64,000 nt of DNA from Bacteroidales bacterium (GCA_016715075.1 JADKBK010000005.1:226857-290856); one strand, 5' to 3'. Counted from the stretch's first letter, positions 9,076-20,104 are shown. The notes: generated by a model from the sequence alone, not told the origin. Numbers and translations are program-made.

Positions 9076-10143
9076 ATGAAGCAGTCAACAATCTTCCTTT
9101 TTCTTTTATTAAGTATCTTCTCATGCAGAAATGATGAAAAACAAAAGATCTCAGAACATCCTGGAACAGATAAACAATTAATTGATACTGCAGATATGAC
9201 CAATAATTTTTATGACAATACAGAAACATTTGCCCTTCCTGTAAGGGATCTGGTTATTGAAGGTGAGATTTCCAATCCCGGGGCAGTCGATTTTACTAAG
9301 CTTCAAAAACATTCTGTCATTGTGAAGGAAGCACTGCTGGACAGTGCCGGTTCGGACAGGTTTGTCGGAGCCTACAGGTATGATGGTTATTCGCTTTTCG
9401 ATATCCTGAATGAAAGAATTCTTAATAAAGAAAACAGTGCGGAGTTTAAACCAATTATAGATCTTTATATCGAAATAGAGAATGACAAAGGGCAGAAAGT
9501 TTTTTTCAGCTGGGGTGAAATCTATTATCCCAACAATCTGCACAGGATAATAATTGCTTCAGATGTAGCAAGGATAGTACCTTCAAAAACAAAAGATCTG
9601 TGGCCTCTGCCTGCTGAGAGTAAGATAGTTGCCGGGAATGACCTTGTAACAGAAAGGAATATTTCCTCCCCGGTCAGAATAACGGTTAGATCATGTCCCC
9701 TTTCCTTTAAGGTTGACAGGAATATGAGTGATATGAACTCTCCTGACATCACTGTTTTTAAAGCTTTGAAGAAGGCAGATGTCATTACTGCATTGCCAAA
9801 TAACATCAACGTTCAGACTTTCAATACAATATTCTATGGCAGGGGCAGGGGTATTCATAGTACCACGCCTTTTTCAGGTATCCTTTTAAAGGACCTTATC
9901 ATAAAATATTACCCCATCAGCAGGGAGAATCTGCAAACAGGAATGCTCTGTCTGGCAGGAATTGATGGTTACAGGTGTGCCTTTTCGTATTCGGAAATTT
10001 TTAACAGGAATGACCAGCAGGAATTTCTTCTCATCAAGGGAAAGCCAGGTGAAGAGGGTGGCCAATTCAGAGTTTTTGCAGCATGTGACTTTTTCTCTGA
10101 CAGGGCGGTTAAGTCCCTCAGTGAAATTCATATGGGGTACTAA
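9076..10143 (+). CDS. Lipoprotein with two SUOX-like (molybdopterin-binding-fold) domains
   Basis: 355 residues with a lipoprotein signal (IFSC, Cys17). Two similar segments follow, about residues 55-200 (LVIEGEISNPGAVDFTKLQ, RYDGYSLFDIL) and about 215-350 (FYGRGRGIHSTTPFSGILLKDL, GIDGYRCAFSYSEI). This spacing fits the sulfite-oxidase-like molybdopterin-binding fold, in which DGYSL-type and GVPLRDLL-type segments recur. The molybdenum-ligating cysteine in its usual setting is not evident, so it may be a cofactor-free binding protein. It is followed by a 560-bp repeat region, so it is probably monocistronic. Function unknown. Confidence 0.55.
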   Translation: MKQSTIFLFLLLSIFSCRNDEKQKISEHPGTDKQLIDTADMTNNFYDNTETFALPVRDLVIEGEISNPGAVDFTKLQKHSVIVKEALLDSAGSDRFVGAYRYDGYSLFDILNERILNKENSAEFKPIIDLYIEIENDKGQKVFFSWGEIYYPNNLHRIIIASDVARIVPSKTKDLWPLPAESKIVAGNDLVTERNISSPVRITVRSCPLSFKVDRNMSDMNSPDITVFKALKKADVITALPNNINVQTFNTIFYGRGRGIHSTTPFSGILLKDLIIKYYPISRENLQTGMLCLAGIDGYRCAFSYSEIFNRNDQQEFLLIKGKPGEEGGQFRVFAACDFFSDRAVKSLSEIHMGY

Positions 10144-10205
10144 ATCCCGGATCATTTCTCGTCTGGCGGGATGGTAAGCTGCATAATCTCATGATGTGGT
10201 TTCAC

Positions 10206-10490
10206 GCCCCTACGGGGCTCCAATCCGGTGAGTATTCACGAACAGGGCGTTGCCCTGTTTTATTGTATGTCGCCCCTACGGGGCTATGATAAGATGTTGG
10301 AGGCATGAACGGGACGATGCCCTGTTTTGTAATATGGTCTTAACAAGGTTAAGCTAAGGATATCCTTTCCGGTTGAGCATGAGATATTCGGAAGTACTTA
10401 AGGCCGTAGGCCTCAAATACTATAAAGCAGGGCATCGCCCTGCTGCTGCGCTTCGACACTGACTTTAAGCCCCGTAGGGGCGCTATATCA
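10206..10490. repeat. Composite block of short GC-rich hairpins (REP-like), copy 1
   Basis: The block holds several perfect short palindromes: GCCCCTACGGGGC (10206-10218 and again near 10269), CAGGGCGTTGCCCTG near 10243, AGGCCGTAGGCCT (10401-10413), AGCAGGGC-ATC-GCCCTGCT (10426-10444) and GCCCCGTAGGGGC (10469-10481). The same hairpin types return, largely in the same order, at 49.9-50.2 kb. The rest of the gap (10144-10709) is AT-rich with no gene seen. The pattern fits repetitive extragenic palindromes of the kind moved by RAYT-type transposases; no such transposase is in the window. Confidence 0.75.
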
Positions 10491-10709
10491 TTTTATTAAA
10501 ACCTGACCCATGTATGATAAGGGAGGTGTAAGCGGGGCACAGCACCGTTTTTATCCTATGATTATAAAATATATAAAAGCAGAAGTTTGGTTAACATGTA
10601 AAATTCCTGATTCCACAGGGAAAAACTACCCGTCTGTTGAATCTTTTTGCATGGCTATCTTTTTGAATATAGTTTTGTTTCAGTAAACAGAACTTTAAAT
10701 TAAGATGCC

Positions 10710-11379
10710 ATGATAACAGAAATTATGCGTAAATCAAGTTGCCAAAGTTTCATTCTTATCCTGATACTTCTAATGACTTTAATTAATGCAAGGAGTTTCT
10801 CTCAGGAAAAGACAGTGACAGGACAAATGCCTCATGAGGCTCCTGTGACAATAACATCCGAACAAAAAGCTCAGATAAAAACTATCCTTTCAGGTTACTC
10901 TCCATCAAAATTGACTGCGGACCAGGCTAAGGAGATTCATGAAAAATTCAGGACTGCAGGAATTCATCCGGCACCTGAAACCAGGGGATGCAATAATTGC
11001 AGCCGGTTTTGATCCCGAAAAGTTAAGAGCTCTCGCTCCTCCTCCCGGAAAGGATAACAAGGATTGTCATAAACCTCCATCATCAGAAGAGAGGATGAAA
11101 ATTGTAGATGAAATGATCATTAAGCCACTCTCCCTGAATTCCAGTCAGAGTGAGACGGTCATGGGAGCCTTCAGGGAGTTTTTTAAAGGAATGGATAAGT
11201 TAAGACAGGACCTGCAGCAAAATACTCCTGCTCCGCCTGTTAAATCAAAAATTGAGCCACTGGAGAAAGCCCGCGATGAGAAGATTAAGCAGGTAATGAC
11301 TAAGGAATTGTTCTTAAAATACCAGGAACTTGAAAAATCATCACGACCATCTAAACCCGGTGGAGAAGGGAATAAGTAG
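10710..11379 (+). CDS. Spy/CpxP-like periplasmic protein (one frameshift)
   Basis: The gene starts with a signal peptide (residues about 12-32, ending SFSQ) and then shows helical segments with LTxxQ-like motifs (ITSEQKAQIKTIL, LTADQAKEI, LNSSQSETV) and proline-rich linkers. These are features of Spy/CpxP-type envelope chaperones. The frame breaks near 10984-10987, where a run of four G seems to hold one extra base. Removing it joins PAPETR to DAIIAAGFDPEKL and gives 222 residues; as read, a 100-residue piece ends at 11012 and the rest is in another frame. It lies 116 bp upstream of the CotH gene and before a LytS-type kinase with a proline-rich outer loop, so an envelope-stress role is possible. 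The exact family is uncertain. Confidence 0.6.
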
Positions 11380-11495
11380 ATTTTAACCTGAAGCAGGTAG
11401 AAATATATCCGGTATCTGCCAGTGCACTATATAAGCGCCATAGTTTTTATAGACACATATGCCTGAATTGGATCAATTGTGAAAAAAGAAAACAT

Positions 11496-12839
11496 ATGCA
11501 AAGAAATTATATAATAGTCATTATTCTATTAAGCCTGAGGTTTTATGGCTGTGAAAAATCACTTGAAGAACAGATAGTTATAGATACCCCGGATTGGACT
11601 GATGCCACTCATGGAAATTCTGTTGACCCTGATTATGACAAAGTATTTCCGGAGGATGCCGTTCAGCGGTTGGATATTGTGATCAGCAGTGAAGACTGGG
11701 CAGCCATCCAGGAAGATCTTGCTGGGATGCCTCATTCCGCACCCGGCAACAATCTGGATGGCACCTTTGAACCAATCTGGGTGCCCTGTGATTTTTTTTA
11801 TGGGAATAAGCAATGGTACAAAACAGGGATCAGGGTAAAAGGGAATTCAAGTCTTCGGTCAACAATCTCCGCTGGTATTAAGAAATATTCCTTCAAGCTG
11901 GATTTTGACCAGTATGAGGATACCTATCCCGGGATTCTTAATCAAAGGTTTTACGGATTCAAGCAACTGAACCTGAATAATAATTTTGAGGATCAGTCTT
12001 TTATGCGTGAGAAGGTTGCGGGTGACTTGTTTCGTGAGTTTGGTATACCCTGTGCAAAATCGGCCTATTACGAGGTATATATAAACTATGGAAATGGATC
12101 ACAGTATTTTGGACTGTATACTCTGGTGGAAGAGGTGGATGATACAGTAATTCCCACTCAGTTTGCAATTAATGACGGCAATCTTTACAAGCCGGAAGGG
12201 ACAGCAGCAAGTTTTGGCAGCGGCACATACAATACTGCGGATTTTTATAAGAAGACAAATGAAGAATCGAGCGACTGGTCTGATATTAAAGCGCTTTATG
12301 ATGCGTTACACAGCGGGACCCGGATATCGGATCCGGCTGCATGGAGAGTATTGCTTGAATCTGAGATAGACATGGATCTCTTTATTAAATGGCTGGCGGC
12401 TAATACAGTAATGCAGAACTGGGATTCATATGGCAGGATGCCACATAACTACTATCTTTATAATGATCCTGATTTAAAGCGCTTTATATGGATTCCCTGG
12501 GATAACAATGAAGCTCTTCAGACAGGGAAACAGGGTGGTGCAATAAATCTTGATCTCAGCGGGGTAAGTGATCAATGGCCTATGATAAGCTATGTTGCAT
12601 CCGATCTTTTATACTATTCACTTTATAAGCAATATGCAAGGAGCTTCACATCAGCAGTTTTTGAATCTTCAAAGGTTCAGGTGACGTATGATTACTATTA
12701 CGATCTGATCAGGGAATCAGTTGAGAAAGAGGAAGCCGGTTATACTTTCCTGAGAAATGGCATAAGCGGTTTTGATGCAGCCCTGTTACAACTGAAGCAG
12801 CATGTAAGTCAGCGCTGTTCACTTGTTCTGTCACTTTAG
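11496..12839 (+). CDS. CotH kinase-like secreted/lipoprotein
   Basis: 447 residues with a hydrophobic N-terminus and a cysteine at residue 19 in a weak lipobox (RFYGC). CotH-family features follow: DIVISSEDWAAI, TGIRVKGNSSLRS, KYSFKLDFDQY, LNLNNNFEDQSFMREK, YGLYTLVEEVDD-type and RFIWIPWDNNEAL. CotH proteins have an atypical protein-kinase fold; spore-former members phosphorylate coat proteins. Bacteroidota carry many secreted relatives of unknown substrate. The NNNxxD and WDN segments match the expected metal/ATP-binding regions. It sits between the Spy-like gene and a two-component pair on the same strand, which suggests a shared envelope function. Confidence 0.8.
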   Translation: MQRNYIIVIILLSLRFYGCEKSLEEQIVIDTPDWTDATHGNSVDPDYDKVFPEDAVQRLDIVISSEDWAAIQEDLAGMPHSAPGNNLDGTFEPIWVPCDFFYGNKQWYKTGIRVKGNSSLRSTISAGIKKYSFKLDFDQYEDTYPGILNQRFYGFKQLNLNNNFEDQSFMREKVAGDLFREFGIPCAKSAYYEVYINYGNGSQYFGLYTLVEEVDDTVIPTQFAINDGNLYKPEGTAASFGSGTYNTADFYKKTNEESSDWSDIKALYDALHSGTRISDPAAWRVLLESEIDMDLFIKWLAANTVMQNWDSYGRMPHNYYLYNDPDLKRFIWIPWDNNEALQTGKQGGAINLDLSGVSDQWPMISYVASDLLYYSLYKQYARSFTSAVFESSKVQVTYDYYYDLIRESVEKEEAGYTFLRNGISGFDAALLQLKQHVSQRCSLVLSL

Positions 12840-12932
12840 GTTAGATATTATCATTAATTGTATCTTTAAAAAACATTCAAATTGTGGTTCAGTGAACGGG
12901 AATCGTTAAAAACAGAGAGTTACAGGCATTAG

Positions 12933-14057
12933 ATGAATATGAAGATATATACAAGGATCATAAAATTATCTGAGCCGATACTTGTAATTTTTGTATGGAT
13001 GGTTCTGATTATAACCCCGATCCTGTTCAGGGATGACTTCAACAATTCGGTATGGCGCAGCGTGCGAAACCAGGTAGAGATCCTGGTACCTCTTTCATTA
13101 TTGTTTATTCTGAACAGGTTTATTTTCGTACCAAAATTTCTTTTCAGAGGCCGCTGGATACTTTATGTTGGGACGGTTCTCGTTACTATCACCCTACTCA
13201 CTGTAGGATCATTTCTATATGATACAACTATCAAAAAAGTTCCTCCGCGCGAATTAGCAGCCAGGGAATATGAGGAGCAGAGACCACCCCCTCCCGGTCA
13301 TTCACAGGAATTTGTTGAATCAATGAAAGATCCCCGGCGTCCTTTGCCCAGGCAGCCACGGCCGATGCCGCCTTTTGCTAATTTCCTGATCATGTCGGTA
13401 ATGATAGTTGGTTTTGATACCGGACTGAGATCAGGCCTCCGGCTGATAGAATCGGAAAATGAAAAAGTACGGCTTGAAAAGGAGAATGTGGCTAATCAGC
13501 TAGTCCTGCTGCGAAATCAGGTTAGCCCCCATTTCTTCATGAATACACTGAATAATATCCACTCACTTATAGATATAAATTCTGAGGAAGCAAAAGAAGC
13601 CATCATAAAGTTGTCGAAAATGATGAGGTACCTTCTGTACGAAACCGAGACAGAAAAGACAACCATAAAGAAAGAAGTTGAGTTTCTTGAGAGCTACGTA
13701 AATCTTATGAAACTGAGATTTAACGAAAAGGTACGAATTACAATGAATATACCCTCTGTAATACCCGACAGGTCGCTTCCACCTTTGCTTTTTACCTCAT
13801 TGATTGAGAATGCATTCAAGCATGGAGTAAGCTATCTTGATGAATCATTCATAGCAATTGACCTGGTTATTGGAGAAGAACGCCTGCTTCTGGCTGTTAA
13901 AAACAGTAAACCCGCTGCAGGCCGGAATGATGAATTCTCGGGAATTGGGATCGAAAATACGAGGAAGCGATTAACGCTGCTTTATGGGACCAGTTATATT
14001 ATGGATATTATCGACAGTAGGGATCAGTTCACAGTAAATCTTTCTATACCGCTATGA
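12933..14057 (+). CDS. LytS/YehU-type sensor histidine kinase
   Basis: 374 residues with about four membrane segments (around residues 13-32, 48-66, 76-95 and 148-165). The third and fourth enclose a proline-rich loop (about residues 103-147). A coiled-coil linker then leads to the His_kinase domain with NQVSPHFFMNTLNNI, His200 being the phosphorylation site. The C-terminal ATPase part shows SLIENAFKHGV and GIGIENTRKRL. The stop codon overlaps the start of the LytTR regulator (ATGA at 14054-14057), so the two form a translationally coupled pair. The signal is unknown; the proline-rich outer loop and the Spy-like protein upstream hint at envelope sensing. Confidence 0.9.
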   Translation: MNMKIYTRIIKLSEPILVIFVWMVLIITPILFRDDFNNSVWRSVRNQVEILVPLSLLFILNRFIFVPKFLFRGRWILYVGTVLVTITLLTVGSFLYDTTIKKVPPRELAAREYEEQRPPPPGHSQEFVESMKDPRRPLPRQPRPMPPFANFLIMSVMIVGFDTGLRSGLRLIESENEKVRLEKENVANQLVLLRNQVSPHFFMNTLNNIHSLIDINSEEAKEAIIKLSKMMRYLLYETETEKTTIKKEVEFLESYVNLMKLRFNEKVRITMNIPSVIPDRSLPPLLFTSLIENAFKHGVSYLDESFIAIDLVIGEERLLLAVKNSKPAAGRNDEFSGIGIENTRKRLTLLYGTSYIMDIIDSRDQFTVNLSIPL

Positions 14058-14770
14058 TAAGATGTATAGCCATCGATGACGAACCGCTGGCTCTTAAGCA
14101 GCTTTCCGGTTACATTGAAAAAACACCTTTTCTGGAATTGACCGGGGCATTCGACAGTGCATTAAAAGCTATTGACATTCTGAAAACCGATAGAATTGAT
14201 CTTATTTATGTTGATATAAATATGCCTGATCTCAGCGGGATGGATTTTGTCAAATCGCTTGATAATGCCCCTATGATTGTTTTCGTAACAGCATATAGCG
14301 AATATGCCCTTGAGGGATTCCGGGTTGATGCTGTCGATTATCTTCTTAAGCCAGTCAGTTATGGTGATTTTCTGAAGTCGGCAAACAAAGTGAAAATATG
14401 GTTTGATAAGCAGCTCGATAATTCAGAGATAGTCAGGGCAGACAAAGATTTTCTTTTTATCAAGTCAGATTATAAAATATTAAGGATCAACTTCGACGAT
14501 ATTAAATATATTGAAGGAATGAACGAGTATATCAGGATTCATCTTTCTGATTCGAAGCCTGTTATCACATTATTGAGCATGAAAGCCATTGAGGAGCAAT
14601 TGCCGGCAGAGCGATTCATGAGGGTTCATCGGTCATATATTGTCAACCTTTCAAGGATATCGGTAATTGAGCGCAGCAGGATTGTTTTTGATGGCAAGGT
14701 TTATATCCCTGTAAGTGAACAGTATAAACATGTTTTTCAAAGCTACGTTGACAAACATTTTCTGACCTGA
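14054..14770 (+). CDS. LytTR-family response regulator
   Basis: 238 residues. The receiver domain (about 1-120) has the acidic pair IDDE (7-10), phosphoacceptor Asp54 in IYVDINMPD, and YLLKPV for the conserved lysine. The C-terminal LytTR DNA-binding domain (about 140-238) shows DIKYIEGMNEYIRIHL and RVHRSYIVNLSRI. It acts as cytoplasmic transcription regulator for the kinase directly upstream, whose stop codon it overlaps by 4 bp. Targets probably include the nearby CotH and Spy-like genes, but no operator could be identified. Confidence 0.93.
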   Translation: MIRCIAIDDEPLALKQLSGYIEKTPFLELTGAFDSALKAIDILKTDRIDLIYVDINMPDLSGMDFVKSLDNAPMIVFVTAYSEYALEGFRVDAVDYLLKPVSYGDFLKSANKVKIWFDKQLDNSEIVRADKDFLFIKSDYKILRINFDDIKYIEGMNEYIRIHLSDSKPVITLLSMKAIEEQLPAERFMRVHRSYIVNLSRISVIERSRIVFDGKVYIPVSEQYKHVFQSYVDKHFLT

Positions 14771-14771
14771 A

Positions 14772-14835
14772 GGCAACAAGGCAATGCTCTTTTTCAACTG
14801 CCACTGAGACACTACAACAAGGCGATGCCCTTATC
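14772..14835. repeat. Degenerate hairpin remnants
   Basis: AAGGCAATGCTCTT and AAGGCGATGCCCTT occur 50 bp apart and look like decayed copies of the AGGGCATCGCCCT-type hairpin seen at 10.4 kb and 50.2 kb. Only a weak match, listed because it lies in an otherwise empty gap between convergent genes. Confidence 0.3.
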
Positions 14836-14879
14836 CAGACACGTTAAAAAAAAATTGTAACCGGCTCCAAAAAATCCTT

Positions 14880-17800
14880 TTATTCCGGACTGGTTACCCT
14901 GATTTTTACAGGCCCCATCAATCCTGATCTGATACTTCCCATGAACCTGGATGGCACTGCTACGTAATTGTTAGCCAGTGTATTATAGATCAAAACTTCA
15001 ATATCGTTTTTCCTTCTGTCACATATTCAGTAATATCGAAAGTCCATGGAGGAGAAAGCCTGATGCCGGCACTCTTCCCATTGATGAACAGTTCGGCGGA
15101 AGAGACCAGATCGCCAAGATCTAATTCAAGTTTGTTTTTTAAAGCAAAGGAATCTAAAGTTATGTTCTTCCTGTACCGGGCTCCCCCTGAATAAGATTTT
15201 AACCCGTCAATATTTGACCAGTCGCCAGGACTTATCTCGCCATTACCGCATGTCTGCCTGATATATCCTGGAATGGCTCCACCGCCGTAATATCCTGGTA
15301 TAAATTGAATTTTTATCACAACACGGGAAACATCCTTGTTAATGGATTTAGCAGTCACAGTAAATTCAGTCAGCCCGTCAGGATCAGTATTCCCAGGAAT
15401 AACTTCAGTTTTTATTCCGTCTATCCAGGCCTCAGTTTTGCCATAAGCAGAAAACCGGAGGGATTTCATTCCGGGAGCAGATTCAAAAGCAAACAGACCG
15501 CTTTTATTTTTCTGCAGCAAAGGCAAAAGGAAGCACTCCATAATCTTTATACCATCGCATTGAAACCTGTATACTGGAGGGTCTCTGTATTTCAGGGTCC
15601 CTGAAGAGCAGATAAGTTTCGCAAGCTTTATCGTATATAATCAGCAGGGAATTAGCTCCTTTTTTCAGTGAGATATTCTTGCTGTTTACATCACACTGTA
15701 TTCTGTTCACATAGAGTAATGCAGGTTTAATCTCTCCGGTGAGTAGTTCGTATGACCCATTCCTGGGAGCAATTACTGATGATATCATAGCATAGTAATT
15801 TCCACTCTCCTCAGGGACTCTTTTCAACGACATTCTGACATCTTCTGTGGCTCCGAGACGAATGAAGTTATCATACATTTCTCCTTTCAATCCATGGTAA
15901 CCCTGGTGACCGTAATCGCCAGGTACACCAAGTTGCCATGAAAAGGAATAATCTTCCGCCTGATATGTTTTTCCAGCAACTGATACTGGTTTGCCGGCCT
16001 GGTCGGGATACAGGTTTTGAATCTCCTCCTGTGAGGGGAGCCGCTCCAACGGTCCAAGTTTAAGAAACTGTACTCCAAAGCCACATGTAATTCTTTTCCA
16101 TGATGTATCGAAGCTTAATTTTTCACCGGTATATCCATGATCTTCGGAAAAATTCATCTCTCTTACTTCTGCTCCCAGCAACTCATTGGAAGCAGGTAGT
16201 TTGAAATCGCCCCATCTGTTATCGAGTGAAGGCTTTAATTCGAACTCCCATTTGTTATCCAGATCGTATTCCTTCAGGACTTTTTTGACCGTGATCTTAC
16301 CTGCGGATCCGGAGTTTTCCGGATCAATGACAATTATCTGTATCTCTTTGGAAGTAAGTGGTAAAGTTACTTCAGTTCCATCAACGGTTTGAATGGAGTA
16401 ATCTGATAATGAAGCGACTGTTCCATTCCATGGATTCCAAAGCTGTACATTGCCCTTCGACCTGAAAAAGCATCTGCTCCCTTCAGCGAAATTATAGAGT
16501 GCGTATACCTCCTTTTTCCCTATAACACGATGCATTACATAAGGTCGCTCTGTTACTCTGGTCACAATTTTGAAACCTGCATCATATCTTCCTTCAATAG
16601 CTGAAGGCACCTCTATAGCATCATTGCACTGAATCATTGCCGGTCCTGATGAAAATATCTTTTTTACCAGTATTGCTGTTTCCTGGTCATTCATTCCGTC
16701 TTTCTCTGTGGCTTCCGGAATAGCTCCTATATTTACCACAACACCGCCTCCATTCCTGAACTCTTCAATTTTCTTTAGTGAACTGTAACGAATTGCTTTC
16801 ATTGAAGGTATAATCAACACTTTATATCTCTCATCAGAAACATTCAGTTCCCCATTCTTAACCTCTGATCTGGCAATTGATTCGTAATCAATAAAATCAA
16901 AATCAATACCCTTATCATATAAATATTCGCCGGTCTTAAAAGCCAGGTCGACAGATTTTTCACCATCCATCTCTGCCACAACCGGTTCAGTTGGATAAAT
17001 TATAGCCACATCACAATTATGATAGCCCTGTGATAAAAGGTAGGAGAGACGTTCAACATATTTCATAAGAGGATCGATCTGTTTCCAGTATGGCATCCTG
17101 AAATGGTTGTCAGGAGGCGCCCATTCCCACCATCCTCCAATTGTTGAGTAGTACAGACCATGAAATGAGAGGAGGTTGTACCCTGCAACAAAATTTGCAG
17201 AAATAGCTTCAGTAACGTCAGCGGAGGAAGTTCCCCATCCGCTGCTGTGAAAACCCTCAAGCCAGACGCGTGGCCTCTTATATAAATGCGCTATTGATGA
17301 GGCAACCTTTGCCTTTATTATATCCTTTGATAGTCTTGGCTGATCCGAGCCCGGACCCTGATTCCATCTTTGCGTCCTGAAATAGTCACCGAATTCGGTT
17401 ACATCTCTTCCACGTCCGCCATGATCGCATCCGAATATCAGTCCCCTGTCCTGATGCCAACGGTAGACAGGCTCAAAAAAATTCTCCTCGCTGAGACTGA
17501 CAATCACATCATTATAATCAAGTTTTATTTTTGGTGATTCAGTCCCGGCATTGACAAAAAGCTTATCGAGAAAAGGGACAATATCATAACCCTTCCGTTT
17601 TTTAAATTCTTCTGCAAACCCGTTGTTCCAGAGGTTGCCGCTTAATCTGAAATTCAGTTCATCGGAGAAAAGAAATTAAGGGCTCCCGTTCCCTTGTCAG
17701 GCAATGCCTGCTCAAACTTGTCGAAGAAATAATTGTTATATGCCTTTCCGCTCTGAGGATTCATTGGATCAAAGGAAGGAGTTACCTTTTCAGGAAATAC

Positions 17801-18460
17801 ACAAATAACTTTCCATACTGACCTGCCGGAGTTCCATAACAGGTTTCCATCTTTGACAAGTGGAAGCAGATCCTTTCTGCTATCAGCAATTATGGAGCTG
17901 TCATGACTGATCCTGTAGGCAGTTAGAGTCAGAAGATTATCCGGCATTTTCTGATTTATTCTGCCGGAGAATATGAAGGTTGAGCATTTGAGTATTGAAC
18001 CGTTGAGTTCGGGGATATTGTTTATTGCTTCGTCCATAGAGTAGCCCTGACCTACTCCGATAGTATAATCGCTTAGACTGATAGTCATATCCCGTTTACC
18101 TGCTTCCGCTGCAAACCATTTGAAAAGATCCCACCATGCTTCAGAGAAAAGCGGAGGCTTGCTTGGGTTTGACAGGCCGTATGTCAGTCCGCCGTAGTCA
18201 CGGTGCGAGTAATTTATCTGAAGACTCGAGATACATTTATTGGAAAGCTGATCCAGCTGCCATAAAATACGTTCACGGGTAAGGGTATCTCCCTGCCACC
18301 AGTAGAAAGGAACTTCACCGTATCCTTTTGGGGGATTGATGAATCCTGGCAATACATTAAAAGATAGATTGGATTCTCCCTGAGGTAGATTACCCTGTGC
18401 ATTTGCCTGAAATGATATCATCAGCAATATTATTGGAGTGTACCTTAATAGTTTAATCAT
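14880..18460 (-). pseudogene. Very large GH106-like glycoside hydrolase, three frameshifts
   Basis: A signal peptide (ISFQANAQG) begins a protein whose N-terminal part (FINPPKGYGEVPFYWWQGDT) fits the GH106 alpha-L-rhamnosidase-like families. Later parts have a catalytic-barrel look (FGCDHGGRGRD, GTSSADVTEAISANF) and a C-terminal GH2-like sandwich (LDLGDLVSSAELFINGK, PPWTFDITEYV). The frame breaks three times: one T missing in the run at 17668-17671, one A too many in the run at 15507-15511, and one base missing near 14997. Corrected, it runs to TAA at 14880-14882 and encodes 1193 residues, a normal length. The unbroken pieces are 18460-17654, 17507-15504 and 15541-14990. It starts 4 bp after the upstream sulfatase, so the two are one operon. 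Real decay or assembly error cannot be told apart here. Confidence 0.7.
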
Positions 18461-18464
18461 TCCT

Positions 18465-19952
18465 TTAATTTTTTAAATTGACCCTGAGCCACTCTTCCAG
18501 TTTATCCTTCATATTATTTCTGATATCGGCATAAGCGTAATTATCTGCAAGGTTATGCTGATCGGCCACCGGTTCATTCCTGTCATAGAGTTCAACCTTC
18601 AAAATGCCATCAGTTAAAAAACCGACGCATTTGAAGTTTTTGTCAATATACATAACCTGACCATTTCGGCCATCGGCAGAGCACATCGATGAAAATGTTT
18701 TATCCTGCCATGTTGTTTCACCTGTTAACAGTCCCCTTAGTGATCTGGAATCATTCGGTGCAGCATTTTTTACTCCTGCATAATCAAGAAAAGTTGAATA
18801 AAGGTCAATCAGACTAATTACATCAGGACATTCTTTAGTGGCTAATCCGGTACCTGTGGGCTTGATGAAGAATGGCACACGCACGCTGCTTTCAAGCATG
18901 GTTCCTTTGCCAATCTGTGAGTAATCGCCCATATGATCCCCATGATCGGATGTAAAGACAACAATGGTATTCTCCCATAATCCTTTTTCCTTCAATGCAG
19001 CAATTATGCGGCCGACCTGAAAATCAATAGCGCTTATATTACCTGAGTATCTTGCTATTATTTCACGCCATTGCGACTCGGTCCAGTTTGTATGAAAGCC
19101 CTTCTGGGCTCCTGCCTGCACCTGTCCTAATGTATAGGGTAAAGGTACCTCCTTTGGGTCGTACATTGAATTCCATGGTTCACAGGTAGAATAGGGGTGA
19201 TGTGGTCCGAAAAACGAGACATGCATGAAAAAAGGTTTATCTTCCGCATAGTTCTTAATAACAGACACAGCCTCATTACCTGTCCAGGTTGTCATGTGGT
19301 ATTTTTCATCAGCCCACTGTTTTCCAAGCCAGAAAAATGTATCATCTACAGCTGACCGTTCACTCTCGCCGGCTTTTTCCACGAGCTTGTCAACGCCAAT
19401 TCCCATCCCCCCGGCTGCCCATGGTAAATAGTCGTTTGTTTCGACCTCTTTTTTATTATAGAGATCATGAGGTGAATCACAAATCTTCCTGTAATCGAAT
19501 CCGTGGGAAGAATCAACAGGTGCGAGATATAGCTTCCCTACAGCAATATTATAATACCCGCCGCGCTTAAGTTGTTCAGTTAGTAATATTGAGCTTCTTT
19601 TTACAGGTACCCAGTTTGTAAAGACACCATTCTGAAAAGGGTACTGACCCGTGAAAACAGCAGCACGTGATGGTCCGCAACCGGGAGAAGGTGAATAAGC
19701 CGACCGGAAAATAACCGATTGTTTCGCCAGGGCATCCAAATTTGGTGTATTAAGAAATGTTTTCCCCAGACAATGAAGATATTCGGCGTTATGCTGGTCC
19801 GTCATAATAAGCAGTATGTTCGGACGCTTTAATCCGGAGTTCTTTCGGGAATCCGGACTGCCAGGTTGGGTAAACTGTTCCGGAATGGAACTTTGAAATG
19901 CACTGCAGCATAATACCGCACCAGTGAATAAAATCTTAATAAGAATATTCAT
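18465..19952 (-). CDS. Secreted sulfatase
   Basis: 495 residues with a signal peptide (about residues 1-20). The sulfatase signature reads CGPSR with Cys92 as the formylglycine precursor. Metal-binding segments are LIMTDQHN (48-55) and FTSDHGDHMG (about 330-340). The TDQHN form is common in sulfatases of the iduronate- or choline-sulfatase type, but specificity cannot be set by eye. It is the first gene of a leftward operon with the GH106-like hydrolase 4 bp downstream, which suggests removal of sulfate before or during cleavage of one glycan. Confidence 0.9.
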   Translation of the reverse strand: MNILIKILFTGAVLCCSAFQSSIPEQFTQPGSPDSRKNSGLKRPNILLIMTDQHNAEYLHCLGKTFLNTPNLDALAKQSVIFRSAYSPSPGCGPSRAAVFTGQYPFQNGVFTNWVPVKRSSILLTEQLKRGGYYNIAVGKLYLAPVDSSHGFDYRKICDSPHDLYNKKEVETNDYLPWAAGGMGIGVDKLVEKAGESERSAVDDTFFWLGKQWADEKYHMTTWTGNEAVSVIKNYAEDKPFFMHVSFFGPHHPYSTCEPWNSMYDPKEVPLPYTLGQVQAGAQKGFHTNWTESQWREIIARYSGNISAIDFQVGRIIAALKEKGLWENTIVVFTSDHGDHMGDYSQIGKGTMLESSVRVPFFIKPTGTGLATKECPDVISLIDLYSTFLDYAGVKNAAPNDSRSLRGLLTGETTWQDKTFSSMCSADGRNGQVMYIDKNFKCVGFLTDGILKVELYDRNEPVADQHNLADNYAYADIRNNMKDKLEEWLRVNLKN

Positions 19953-20104
19953 TTTTTACTTTTTTGAATTGATATCATAGCTGCCTTCCCTGCATCTTCT
20001 AGAAAGCAGACACAGGATATCAAAGATATAAACTTGCGGTCAATTTCAATAACACCATAACGACGCAATGTCTCGATTTAGAGGAGTCACATTGGTAAGT
20101 CAGG

